Shown: in pieces, positions 18,042 through 26,780 of the stretch | Numbering within the stretch: position 1 is the first letter of the stretch | Layout: the number at the start of each line of letters is the position of its first letter | Assembly (NCBI GenBank): GCA_043764895.1 | Contig: JAYUJY010000031.1 | Location: 1-64,000, forward strand | DNA from: JAAFJU01 sp043764895 | GTDB lineage: Bacteria; Cyanobacteriota; Cyanobacteriia; Leptolyngbyales; Leptolyngbyaceae | Direction: 5' to 3' | DNA: 64,000 nt | Translations under genes and position numbers: made by a program | The notes under the pieces: model-generated | Told to the model about the DNA's origin: nothing | Databases searched by the model: none | The model's input: the letters and a program-made list of their open reading frames with translations, nothing else

Positions 18042-19279
18042 GTTCGTTTCTCCAAAGCGCCAGTTGGTTAGGCACCGCAGAATTATTCAACCGAGTCATG
18101 CGGTTGGGCACAACTGTTGTTGTTTCCCGTGCCCTCAGTCTGGAAGACTATGGGTTGAGTGCGATCGTGCTGGTCGTCGCAGAAACTGCAACTGTACTAT
18201 CCCTGCGAACTGGGATTGGCAGTAAGCTAGTTCAAGCTCCTGAAAAAGACTTGGAGCAGTTATGCAGCAGCGCTTATGGGCTGAACTGGATCATGGCGAT
18301 CGGGATATTTCTCTTACAATTTAGTATTGCGTTTCCCATTGCACATTGGTATCATGAGCCGCGATTGATTGCACCAATTTGCGTATTAGCCTTCACGACG
18401 TTGGCCATGCCGACATATCTGGTTCAGGGTGCGCTGGTTTATCGTGAAAATCAGTTTCAGGTCTTGGCGCTCTGTAATGTAGGTCAGGCATTTTTCGGCA
18501 ATCTTGCTGCAATTGTCATGGCCCAAATGGGGTACGGATTTTGGGCCTTTGTGTTGCCTAGTGTCATCGCAACACCTGTATGGTGGTTTGTTATTCGTAG
18601 ATCTCAGTCTTGGCGTTTCCAAGGCTCGATGGACGTTGCTCAATGGCCCGAGATTCTCACTTTTGCTAAAAATCTCATGGGTATTGAACTTCTTGTGAAA
18701 ATTCGGGCCAACGTAGATTACCTGCTCATTGGTCAAGTCCTCGGCATGGAAGCACTTGGCATCTATTACTTTGCCTTTAATGCGGGCTTGGGAATCAGTA
18801 TTAGCTTGATCCAAGCCCTGATTCAGCCACTCTATTCACACCTTTGTGAATGTCAGGGCGATCGAGCTGCCATTCGATCGCTTTATTTCAGTAGTCTCAA
18901 GTCAGTTGGGCTGATCATGGTACCATTTGTTTTGCTTCAGACCTGTCTCGCCCCCTGGTATGTGCCGATCGTCTTTGGTCAGAAGTGGGTCGTTGCAATC
19001 CCAGTTGTGATGCTAATTTGCCTTTCGGCAATCCCTAGGGCGTTTGCAGACTCCGCTTCGTCACTGCTTCAATCCATCGACCGAGGAAAAGCTGATATGT
19101 ATTGGAATCTGATCTTCACCCTGATCTTTAGTCTTGCGCTCTGTGGTTCAGTCAAGGGCGGGATTACTTCAGTGGCCATCACTGTATTAGTCATTCATTT
19201 TGTTTCGATCCCCTTCTTTCTACGTTGGGTCCATCAACTTGATATTTTGTCATCTCATCCGACAGAGGTTTGCTCATGA
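18038..19279 (+). CDS. Wzx-type polysaccharide flippase
   Basis: Integral membrane protein of 413 residues in the polysaccharide-transport (MATE-like) superfamily, expected to flip the lipid-linked repeat unit across the inner membrane. It starts with LGTAELFNRVMRLGTTVVVSRALSLEDYGLSAIVLV, a hallmark of the family, and has about a dozen hydrophobic segments. ATGA overlaps link it to the GT2 genes on both sides, which supports one operon. It is somewhat shorter than the usual 12-14 helix members. Confidence 0.9.
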   Translation: MSSFLQSASWLGTAELFNRVMRLGTTVVVSRALSLEDYGLSAIVLVVAETATVLSLRTGIGSKLVQAPEKDLEQLCSSAYGLNWIMAIGIFLLQFSIAFPIAHWYHEPRLIAPICVLAFTTLAMPTYLVQGALVYRENQFQVLALCNVGQAFFGNLAAIVMAQMGYGFWAFVLPSVIATPVWWFVIRRSQSWRFQGSMDVAQWPEILTFAKNLMGIELLVKIRANVDYLLIGQVLGMEALGIYYFAFNAGLGISISLIQALIQPLYSHLCECQGDRAAIRSLYFSSLKSVGLIMVPFVLLQTCLAPWYVPIVFGQKWVVAIPVVMLICLSAIPRAFADSASSLLQSIDRGKADMYWNLIFTLIFSLALCGSVKGGITSVAITVLVIHFVSIPFFLRWVHQLDILSSHPTEVCS

Positions 19280-20235
19280 GACTTCCAACTCTAATTTCAG
19301 TCATTATCCCAGCCTACAACATTGATCAATACCTGGCTGAAACTCTAGATTCAGTTCTTGCACAAACCTACTCTCACTTTGAAGTAGTGATTGTGAATGA
19401 TGGTTCGACCGATCGCACGTTAGAGATTGCGCAGGAGTACGCAGCTAAAGATGATCGGATTCGTGTCATTTCTCAACCAAATCAAGGCGTTTCGCTAGCT
19501 CGGAATCATGGCATTCGGGAGACAACCGGAGAATTTGTTGCATTTTTGGATGGCGACGATCGATGGCATCCGACTAAACTCAGCTCTCACGTTGACCATT
19601 TTAAATCCTTTGGACAGAATGTCAAGCTGGATACTAAGTCTACTGAGAGGAAAAGTCTTGGCATGAGTTTTGCAAAAGTTGCATTTATTGCGTCTGATGG
19701 GAGCTATACGCAGCAATATTCTAATTCAAAATTAACGGACCTAAATCCTGAAGATTTTTACATTGAAAATCCAGTTGTGACACCCTCCAATGTTGTCATT
19801 CGACGATCGATCTTGGACGCTGTAGGATACTTTTCACCACAGCTCAATGGTTCAGCAGATCAGGAACTCTTCTTTAGGATTGTCTGGTCTGGGGCAATTG
19901 CAGAGGGTTTAGATACGGTCTTGGCCGAATACCGGACCCTAGAGGAAAGCATGTCTGCAAATCTTCATCACATGGAAGAAAACTGGCAACTCTTAAATCG
20001 TTGTGTTGAAGTATACGCCCCTACTATGGTTAAGGATCACTATAATAGGGCCTACGCCTACTTTCTACGATATTTAGCAAGACATGGAATTCGGGTCCGA
20101 GCAAAACCTCAACAGACTCAAGCCTTTATCTGGCGGGCAATTTATCAAGACCGATCGCTACTTTTGCGAGAACCTAAGCGAACATTAGCCACGTTACTCT
20201 TTGCTTACATCCCACACCGTTCTAAGCAATCTTGA
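19276..20235 (+). CDS. Family 2 glycosyltransferase
   Basis: GT-A glycosyltransferase of 319 residues. Motifs: LISVIIPAYNIDQYLAETL, IVNDGSTDRTLEIA, QGVSLARNHGIRETTGEFVA and FLDGDDRWHP. The start codon was set at the ATG overlapping the flippase stop (ATGA, 19276) rather than a TTG six bases earlier. Third sugar-transfer enzyme of the operon; sugar unknown. Confidence 0.9.
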   Translation: MRLPTLISVIIPAYNIDQYLAETLDSVLAQTYSHFEVVIVNDGSTDRTLEIAQEYAAKDDRIRVISQPNQGVSLARNHGIRETTGEFVAFLDGDDRWHPTKLSSHVDHFKSFGQNVKLDTKSTERKSLGMSFAKVAFIASDGSYTQQYSNSKLTDLNPEDFYIENPVVTPSNVVIRRSILDAVGYFSPQLNGSADQELFFRIVWSGAIAEGLDTVLAEYRTLEESMSANLHHMEENWQLLNRCVEVYAPTMVKDHYNRAYAYFLRYLARHGIRVRAKPQQTQAFIWRAIYQDRSLLLREPKRTLATLLFAYIPHRSKQS

Positions 20236-20274
20236 TACTTAAATCTGTTATTCACCATTCCAATGGTTTAAATC

Positions 20275-21312
20275 ATGCCCAAAGTTTCAGTTATTATTCC
20301 CACCTACAACAGTAGCACCACGATCGGTGAGACACTACAGTCGGTCTTCCGACAAACCTATTCAGATTTTGAAATACTTCTGATCAATGATGGATCAACT
20401 GATGATTTGATGGGAGTATTAAAAGATTTCCAAGATTCACGATTACAAATTTTACACTATGAGAATGGCGGACTTTCTGCTGCTCGCAACAGAGGCATCG
20501 ATCGAGCCTCTGGAGAGTATATTATTTTCTTAGACGCAGACGACTTGTGGTCTTCAGACAAACTAGAAAGTCATGTCAATGCTTTAGATAATGCTCGAAG
20601 GACTAATCATAAAGCAGGTGTCGTTTACAGTTGGTCCTATTTTTTAGATAATGAAACTAATGCCTGTTATGTCAATCAACCTAAGCCCTATGAAGGAGAT
20701 GTATTGGCCGATATATTAGGAATTAATTTTGTAACAAGTGGATCAAATCCTATGATCACACGCGAAGCCATTAATTCAGTTGGATATTTTAATGATGATT
20801 TTAAAGGGGCTTCTGATTGGGAATACTGGATTCGATTAGCACAACAGTGGAATTACATTCTCATCCCAGAACGGCAAGTCTTTTACCGTCAAAGTCGCAC
20901 CTCAATGTCATCTAATATTGATAATATGGAAAACAGCCAGCTTCAGATATTAAAGAGTGTCTTTCCAACCCTTCCTGATGATTTACAATCGATTCAAGCA
21001 ACAGCCCGATCGCATATTTATCTCTACTCTGCCCAACTTTACTTTACCCGATTTCCGGGAAGAACTCGTTACGATAAGATTCCTCAAAAATTACTTCAAT
21101 CATTCTTGAGTGATCCTAAAATTATCACAACTTCAGGATATCGAGAATTTGTAATTCGCTGGTTATTTCAGCATTTAATCAAATCTCCGATTAAATCAAC
21201 CCTGAGACATTCTAGATTAGGTAACTTCCTATTAAAACGCTACCGATTGGGTGATTTACTGGGATCCACAGAAAAAAATGAAAAACGATCGCTAACCCAT
21301 TTAATGTACTAG
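20275..21312 (+). CDS. Family 2 glycosyltransferase, tandem copy A
   Basis: 345 residues. Motifs: KVSVIIPTYNSSTTIGETLQ, LLINDGSTDDLM, ENGGLSAARNRGID and FLDADDLWSSDKLESHV. The first 230 residues or so are very close to those of the next gene, including long identical stretches such as EILLINDGSTDDLM and SGSNPMITREAI, while the C-terminal third differs. Copies A and B therefore look like a tandem duplication whose tails have diverged or been replaced. Sugar specificity unknown. Confidence 0.9.
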   Translation: MPKVSVIIPTYNSSTTIGETLQSVFRQTYSDFEILLINDGSTDDLMGVLKDFQDSRLQILHYENGGLSAARNRGIDRASGEYIIFLDADDLWSSDKLESHVNALDNARRTNHKAGVVYSWSYFLDNETNACYVNQPKPYEGDVLADILGINFVTSGSNPMITREAINSVGYFNDDFKGASDWEYWIRLAQQWNYILIPERQVFYRQSRTSMSSNIDNMENSQLQILKSVFPTLPDDLQSIQATARSHIYLYSAQLYFTRFPGRTRYDKIPQKLLQSFLSDPKIITTSGYREFVIRWLFQHLIKSPIKSTLRHSRLGNFLLKRYRLGDLLGSTEKNEKRSLTHLMY

Positions 21313-21330
21313 ATAATAAATCTTACAATC

Positions 21331-22326
21331 ATGAATTATTCACCTAAAGTTTCAGTTATTATTCCTACCTACAACAGTAGAAACACGATCGGTGAAACAT
21401 TGCAGTCCGTCTTTAAGCAAACTTATTCAGATTTTGAAATACTTCTGATTAATGATGGTTCGACTGATGATTTGATGGAAGTATTAAAAGACTTTAAAGA
21501 TTCACGGCTACAGATTTTACCCTATGAGAATGGCGGACTTACCGCTGCTCGTAATCGGGGCATCGATCGAGCCTCTGGAGAGTATCTTATCTTTCTGGAT
21601 GCGGACGATCTCTGGTCTTCAGATAAGTTAGAAAGTCATGTAAAAGCCCTAGAAAATGCTAGAAAAATTAATTCCAAAGTAGGTGTAGCTTACAGTTGGT
21701 CCTATTTTCTAGATGATGAAACCAATGCTTGCTTTGTCAAACATTCTAAACCCCATGAAGGGAATGTATTGTCTGAAGTCTTGAAGAGTAACTTCCTAGA
21801 AAGTGGGTCAAATCCTATGATCACACGCGAAGCAATTGATTCAGTTGGATATTTTAATAATGATTTTCTAGGCGTTTCTGATTGGGACTACTGGATTCGA
21901 TTAGCGAAACAGTGGCATTATGTCCTCATCCCAGAACGGCAGGTTTTCTACCGCCAAAGTCGCACCTCAATGTCATCATCTGATGTTCCCAGGTCTGAAC
22001 AGAATCTACTTCGAGTAATTCACGACACTTTCCCCTCTCTCCCAAGCAATCTCCAACCGCTCAAATCGATCGCCCTCTCGAATATCTACCTATACAGTGC
22101 CAAACTCTATTCCCGACAAACCCCTAGCTCAGAGACCATATCCCAACTTAGAAAAAAGCTTTTTCAAGCGATCGTGGCCCACCCTGGTCATCTCCGAAAG
22201 CGCGATACTTATGTTCTAATAATTAAAGGCTGTCTCCTTCAGTCTCTTCCCCGTCCGTGGTCCCAAAGTATTCAAAGGGTCTACCGCCAGTTCAAACGAC
22301 CTCAACTCAAAATTCAACAGGACTAA
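21331..22326 (+). CDS. Family 2 glycosyltransferase, tandem copy B
   Basis: 331 residues, starting 18 bases after copy A. The GT-A core is KVSVIIPTYNSRNTIGETLQ, INDGSTDDLMEVLKDF and FLDADDLWSSDKLESHV. It is nearly the same as copy A up to the RQVFYRQSRTSMSS block and then diverges. Only two bases separate its stop from the chain-length gene. Confidence 0.9.
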   Translation: MNYSPKVSVIIPTYNSRNTIGETLQSVFKQTYSDFEILLINDGSTDDLMEVLKDFKDSRLQILPYENGGLTAARNRGIDRASGEYLIFLDADDLWSSDKLESHVKALENARKINSKVGVAYSWSYFLDDETNACFVKHSKPHEGNVLSEVLKSNFLESGSNPMITREAIDSVGYFNNDFLGVSDWDYWIRLAKQWHYVLIPERQVFYRQSRTSMSSSDVPRSEQNLLRVIHDTFPSLPSNLQPLKSIALSNIYLYSAKLYSRQTPSSETISQLRKKLFQAIVAHPGHLRKRDTYVLIIKGCLLQSLPRPWSQSIQRVYRQFKRPQLKIQQD

Positions 22327-22328
22327 TT

Positions 22329-23735
22329 ATGACACCGCAATACCCGATTCACACAGCGCCTACAGTGCCGATTCCAAAACGTCGTTGGGGAACTGTGATC
22401 GGGCTATTGTTATTAGTAAACAGCATCATCCTTTTGATTGCATTCATATCATTAAAAAAGACAAAGGAAACTTATTCTACACAGGTCAACCTTAGTATTC
22501 CAAGTTCTAGTTCTAATACGTCGGTGAATGTTCCAAATATCGGCAATACCTCCATATCAAGTGGTTCTCCCTATGGGGCTTCACGGGATCCTCGTGCAAG
22601 TTATCAATTGATTATCGAAAGTGAGCAAGTGTTATCTCAAGCCGCAACACGCTTGAACCTCCCGCTTAAAGCATTCGGCAAACCCAACATCAAACTCATT
22701 GATGAAACAATAGTCATGAGAATGACCTTTAGTGGCGATACTGCCCAAGAAGTTGAGGCAAAGGCGAATGCGCTTTATGAAGCGCTTCAAGAACGGCTAG
22801 ATCAGCTCCGAAAAGAAGAAATTGACAGACGTGAGTTTGGCGTGCAGTCTTCTCTAGGAGCCTCACGCAAAAAGTTGATGGCGGCCCAAGATCAGGTGAG
22901 CAAATACCGAATCCAATCAGGGCTAAGCTCAGATGAACAGATCAAAGACCTCGCTAAAAACATTGAAGAACTCCGGAAAAGTCGGACATCCTTATTTGCC
23001 GAGTCTGGTAAAAGTGAGGCGCGATTGAAAGAATTGACCCAGAACCTAGGCATTTCATCTCAGCAAGCCAGCGAATCATTTGTCCTTCAGTCTGACAGCC
23101 TCTTCCAACAAACCCTCAAAAACTACAGCGACATTACGGCCAATCTCGTCCTTCTTGAAACTAGCTTTACTCCCCAAGTCCCTAAGGTCCAACTAGAAAA
23201 GGCAAAGCAACAGGATGTCCAATCCGCTCTACTAAACCGGGGCAGTCAGTTACTCGGGCGATCGATCGACCAAGAAACGGTCGATCGTCTAATTCTATCA
23301 GGCAGTACTACAGGTTCTAGTGGTGGATCCCGTGAATCGCTCTTTAAAGATCTCGTCATTACTCAAGTTGAAGGCAATGGGATCCTGTCGCAAGTTAAAG
23401 CCCTCGATACCCAAATCCTACAGCTCGAATATCGCCTCCAAAGCCTAGTCCAGAGACAATCCGGACTCGATACGCTAAAGCGCGATCTGCAAATGACAGA
23501 GGCCGTCTTTTCTTCTAAATTAACTCAATTAGATGTCAATCGGGGCAACATCTACGATTCTTATCCCCTCGTCCAAAAGCTTTCTGGACCGGATACCCCC
23601 CAAAAGGTACTCTCCCCCAATCCTACCTACATTAGATTAGGGACTATCGCTGGCTCGTTACTGATCTCATCTGCCATTATTGCTTATACTTTTCGCCCAT
23701 CCCGCCGCCTTCAGGGAGTATCTATTCATTCATGA
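22329..23735 (+). CDS. Wzz/PCP-type polysaccharide chain-length or export protein
   Basis: 468 residues. One membrane segment near the N-terminus (about 20-41, IGLLLLVNSIILLIAFISL), a long periplasmic part rich in coiled coil (about 130-400), and a second membrane segment near the end (IRLGTIAGSLLISSAIIAY). This layout matches polysaccharide co-polymerases that set chain length or couple to the export channel. The cytoplasmic tyrosine kinase domain of Wzc proteins is absent. An earlier start at 22257 is open, but it would overlap the previous gene by 70 bases; the ATG at 22329 leaves a 2-base gap and is preferred. Confidence 0.85.
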   Translation: MTPQYPIHTAPTVPIPKRRWGTVIGLLLLVNSIILLIAFISLKKTKETYSTQVNLSIPSSSSNTSVNVPNIGNTSISSGSPYGASRDPRASYQLIIESEQVLSQAATRLNLPLKAFGKPNIKLIDETIVMRMTFSGDTAQEVEAKANALYEALQERLDQLRKEEIDRREFGVQSSLGASRKKLMAAQDQVSKYRIQSGLSSDEQIKDLAKNIEELRKSRTSLFAESGKSEARLKELTQNLGISSQQASESFVLQSDSLFQQTLKNYSDITANLVLLETSFTPQVPKVQLEKAKQQDVQSALLNRGSQLLGRSIDQETVDRLILSGSTTGSSGGSRESLFKDLVITQVEGNGILSQVKALDTQILQLEYRLQSLVQRQSGLDTLKRDLQMTEAVFSSKLTQLDVNRGNIYDSYPLVQKLSGPDTPQKVLSPNPTYIRLGTIAGSLLISSAIIAYTFRPSRRLQGVSIHS

Positions 23736-25030
23736 AAGTTACCCATTTTCCCGAGAAAATTATTTGGTTTCAGAGTCTATTTATTTATCCTATTTATCTT
23801 TCAGGAACCCTATTCACATTCAATATATTACAGCTTTGGATACTAGTAGGATATACACTCTTTTGGCAAGTTAAGCTTAGTTTAGAGGCTACAAACAAGA
23901 TAGATTCTATTGATATTCGTCACTGGCGATCGACTCCGCCGCTGATCTGGGGGTGGCTCATCAGTATGATATTGATGGGGGTCACAATTCTAATTGGGAT
24001 TTATGAAAATGGCTATAATTCTAATGACATGATACGATCGACAATTGGTTGGATGGGAGATTGGTCGTTACTCGGAATCTATCCATTGTTGGGATATCTT
24101 TTACCGATTCGTCCAGCCGTAATCTATCGATCGGCCTGCGTCATTGCAGCTCAAAGCTTAATTGCCATCCCCATTTGCTACGGGGCCTATCTTCTCAAAC
24201 TCCCAGAGTTAATTTATCTTTCTCCGTTAGAACCAATTTTTCCAGGTGGTAAGGTATACTATTATATCTTTTGGTATGTGCGCGAAGTAGATTCAGATGG
24301 AATTCGACTTGTGTTATTCACGCCTTGGGCTCCTGCATTGGGATTGATAGGTTGTATTTTTTTCTTTTACGCTCTTGAAGAGCAAACCACCGTTTGGAAA
24401 TGGCTCGGAATCGTGGGATCTCTCGCAATGATGATTGCATCGGTTTCTCGGGGTGCCTACTTATTTTTACCCGCTACAGTCGCGATCGTTTGGGTCATAA
24501 AAAACCTCTCATTCATTCAATTTCAGCTCAGTTTAGGAATAAGCTGTTTTCTAGGAGGACTCGGATCAACGCTTCTGCTCGATCGCTTTCAAGAGTTTTC
24601 TGGTAGTTTCAAATCAGCTCGTAAAAGCTCGTCCCAAGTACGAGGTGAACTCGAACGGGTCGCATTCGATCGCTGGACCGATTCACCCATTTTTGGACAT
24701 GGAAAACAAATAAAAGGACCCGACTTTTTACAAAAAATGCCGATCGGGTCTCATCATACTTGGATAGGCTTGCTCTTCACTCAGGGGTTACTTGGCTTTT
24801 GTTTATTTCTAATCCCGTTGGTATGGAGTTTGATTGATTTGTCATTGAGGGTTAAATCAAGTCCAATCGCGCATGTGACGTTAAAGGCTCTCTTGCTTAT
24901 CACCTTCGCATCGTTCAGCGATAACATCGAAAAATTAGCTTATCTATACTGGAGCGCGTTTTTAATGATAGGAATAGCTCATCGCGAGGCTATCTTACCT
25001 ACGCAAACAAAAGACCTTGCTAGTGGGTAG
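23732..25030 (+). CDS. O-antigen ligase/polymerase-family membrane protein (Wzy/WaaL-like)
   Basis: Integral membrane protein of 432 residues with about ten hydrophobic segments and a large external loop (about 285-345) containing VRGELERVAFDRWTDSPIFG, HGKQIKGPDF and GSHHTWIGLLFTQGLLG. This loop pattern is typical of Wzy_C/O-antigen ligase proteins, which polymerise repeat units or ligate chains at the periplasmic face. Its start overlaps the stop of the chain-length gene (ATGA). Last gene of the operon; with the flippase and chain-length protein it completes a Wzy-dependent pathway. Confidence 0.85.
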   Translation: MKVTHFPEKIIWFQSLFIYPIYLSGTLFTFNILQLWILVGYTLFWQVKLSLEATNKIDSIDIRHWRSTPPLIWGWLISMILMGVTILIGIYENGYNSNDMIRSTIGWMGDWSLLGIYPLLGYLLPIRPAVIYRSACVIAAQSLIAIPICYGAYLLKLPELIYLSPLEPIFPGGKVYYYIFWYVREVDSDGIRLVLFTPWAPALGLIGCIFFFYALEEQTTVWKWLGIVGSLAMMIASVSRGAYLFLPATVAIVWVIKNLSFIQFQLSLGISCFLGGLGSTLLLDRFQEFSGSFKSARKSSSQVRGELERVAFDRWTDSPIFGHGKQIKGPDFLQKMPIGSHHTWIGLLFTQGLLGFCLFLIPLVWSLIDLSLRVKSSPIAHVTLKALLLITFASFSDNIEKLAYLYWSAFLMIGIAHREAILPTQTKDLASG

Positions 25031-25131
25031 AGGCTGGATGGTGACATCAACGTTCGATCGAATACTTAATCTGCCCTAACTCCTTTTGAAACGAAGATAG
25101 GGCGATCGGAGCGTTAGAGTTTACAGTAAGG

Positions 25132-26229
25132 TTATTGTCCTAGAGTAGTGTAATCCGTGTATCCGGCTTCACCGCCGCCGTAAAACGTCGATCGATCGTA
25201 GGGAGCAAGAGGTAAGTCCTGAGCAAATCGCTGGGGAAGATCAGGATTTGAAATATAGAGTCTCCCGTAAGCAATCAAGTCGGCATGACCCGCATTCAAC
25301 GTTTCTTCACCTGTAGTTTGGCTGTGTCCTCCAGCGCTAATCAGAATCCCATGATAGAGAGTCCGAAAATAAGCGGTACTCAATGCCATATCTGGATTGT
25401 CCACAGTCTCGTTATTCTGAACCCGAGGCTCAACCAAATGTAAATAGGCCAAAGATAAACGATCGAGTTGTTCTACAACATAGGAAAACAACGCTTTAGG
25501 ATTGCCATCGGACATGCTGCCAAAGGTTCCACTAGGCGATAACCGAACCCCAACCCGATCGTGACCCCACACATCAACGACAGCATTAATGACCGCGAGT
25601 AAAAGCCGAGCGCGATTAGGAATCGATCCGCCATACTCATCGCTACGATGATTCGAGCCATCCTGCAAGAACTGGTCCAATAAATACCCATTCGCCCCAT
25701 GCACCTCCACGCCATCAAACCCAGCCGCTAGCGCATGTTCCGCCGCTTGACGGTAGTCCTCGATAATCCCTGGGATTTCTGAAGCATCAAGCGCGCGCGG
25801 GACAACCGATGGCTGCGGTCCTGTGAACGTAAGCGCTGGATCGGCAGGGGCGATCGCACTGGGAGCGACGGGCAACTCACCGTTGGGTTGAAAACAAGGA
25901 TGCGAGACGCGACCCACGTGCCACAGTTGCAGAAAAATAAGTCCGCCCTGATCGTGGACTGCCTGAGTCACCTGCGTCCAGCCAGCGATTTGGTCGGCGC
26001 TATGAATCCCTGGCGTAAACGGATACCCCTGACCTTGGGGTGAAATTTGGGTAGCTTCAGAGATAATCAGTCCAGCGGTCGATCGTTGGCGATAGTATTC
26101 CGCATTGATCGCCTGAGGCACGTTTCCCTCGGTCGCCCGGTTGCGCGTCAAGGGAGCCATTACGATTCGATTTTTGAGCCTGTATCTCCCAAGCTGGATG
26201 GGTTCTAACAGTTTGAGTGGATGATTCAT
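25132..26229 (-). CDS. Old Yellow Enzyme-family alkene reductase
   Basis: FMN-dependent NAD(P)H oxidoreductase of 365 residues that reduces activated C=C bonds (NemA/XenB group). Seen: KNRIVMAPLTRNRATEG, FLQLWHVGRVSH, EVHGANGYLLDQFLQDGSNHRSDEYGGS with the substrate-binding His and Asn, and VGVRLSPSGTFG. Length and motifs are normal. It is divergent from an ArsR-family regulator gene with an inverted repeat between them, suggesting induction by electrophiles (inference). Confidence 0.93.
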   Translation of the reverse strand: MNHPLKLLEPIQLGRYRLKNRIVMAPLTRNRATEGNVPQAINAEYYRQRSTAGLIISEATQISPQGQGYPFTPGIHSADQIAGWTQVTQAVHDQGGLIFLQLWHVGRVSHPCFQPNGELPVAPSAIAPADPALTFTGPQPSVVPRALDASEIPGIIEDYRQAAEHALAAGFDGVEVHGANGYLLDQFLQDGSNHRSDEYGGSIPNRARLLLAVINAVVDVWGHDRVGVRLSPSGTFGSMSDGNPKALFSYVVEQLDRLSLAYLHLVEPRVQNNETVDNPDMALSTAYFRTLYHGILISAGGHSQTTGEETLNAGHADLIAYGRLYISNPDLPQRFAQDLPLAPYDRSTFYGGGEAGYTDYTTLGQ

Positions 26230-26242
26230 CGGTTTTCCTAGT

Positions 26243-26275
26243 AGTAGTTCAATGATTCGAGATTATCGAACTACT
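26243..26275. promoter_or_regulatory. Inverted-repeat operator between OYE and arsR-type genes
   Basis: Two nested inverted repeats share this stretch: AGTAGTTC (26243-26250) with GAACTACT (26268-26275), and TTCGA (26256-26260) with TCGAA (26266-26270). It lies 14 bases upstream of the OYE start and about 60 upstream of the regulator, the expected place for the regulator's own site. Confidence 0.55.
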
Positions 26276-26337
26276 GGACTGTATCAAAACCTGTGAGATA
26301 ATGCAAGAAGTTGATTATTGCTTTTCAAACAAACCCC

Positions 26338-26649
26338 ATGCGTCCGTTTTATCATCCCCGGTGCGAAGATATGTCCCTAGCTGGCGTGCTGTATGCGCTG
26401 GGGGATCCGGTCCGGTTGCAGATCATTACGCGACTGGCTAAAACTGGAGAATTAACCTGCTCAGATTTGGACTGTGCGATCGCAAAATCCACGATGTCCC
26501 ATCACTTTAAAATTTTGCGAGAATCGGGACTGGTAATGACTCGTAAGGAAGGCACACAGCATATTAATACGCTCAGACGGGCGGATCTCGATCGGCTTTA
26601 TCCGGGGCTATTAGCAGCGGTGCTTCATCACTCAGCGCAGTACTCGTGA
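26338..26649 (+). CDS. ArsR-family transcriptional regulator
   Basis: Small winged-helix repressor of 103 residues. Seen: LAGVLYALGDPVRLQIITRL and the recognition region CAIAKSTMSHHFKILRESGLV, followed by the wing TRKEGTQHINTLRRADL. No CxC metal-binding motif of the arsenic type is visible; single Cys residues occur near the N-terminus and in helix 3, so it may sense something other than metal. The ATG at 26338 was chosen; a TTG at 26311 is also open. It probably controls the divergent OYE gene. Confidence 0.85.
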   Translation: MRPFYHPRCEDMSLAGVLYALGDPVRLQIITRLAKTGELTCSDLDCAIAKSTMSHHFKILRESGLVMTRKEGTQHINTLRRADLDRLYPGLLAAVLHHSAQYS

Positions 26650-26780
26650 AACGCTGGGGTATCAATATCATTTGATGCCCTCAGCCCAACATGTCTGGTC
26701 GAAAATCCTTGAAGCGCGATCGCGAAACAGCGGCGCATCCCTTAGAATAGTGGATGTACTGACTATCTTTACCGACACCC

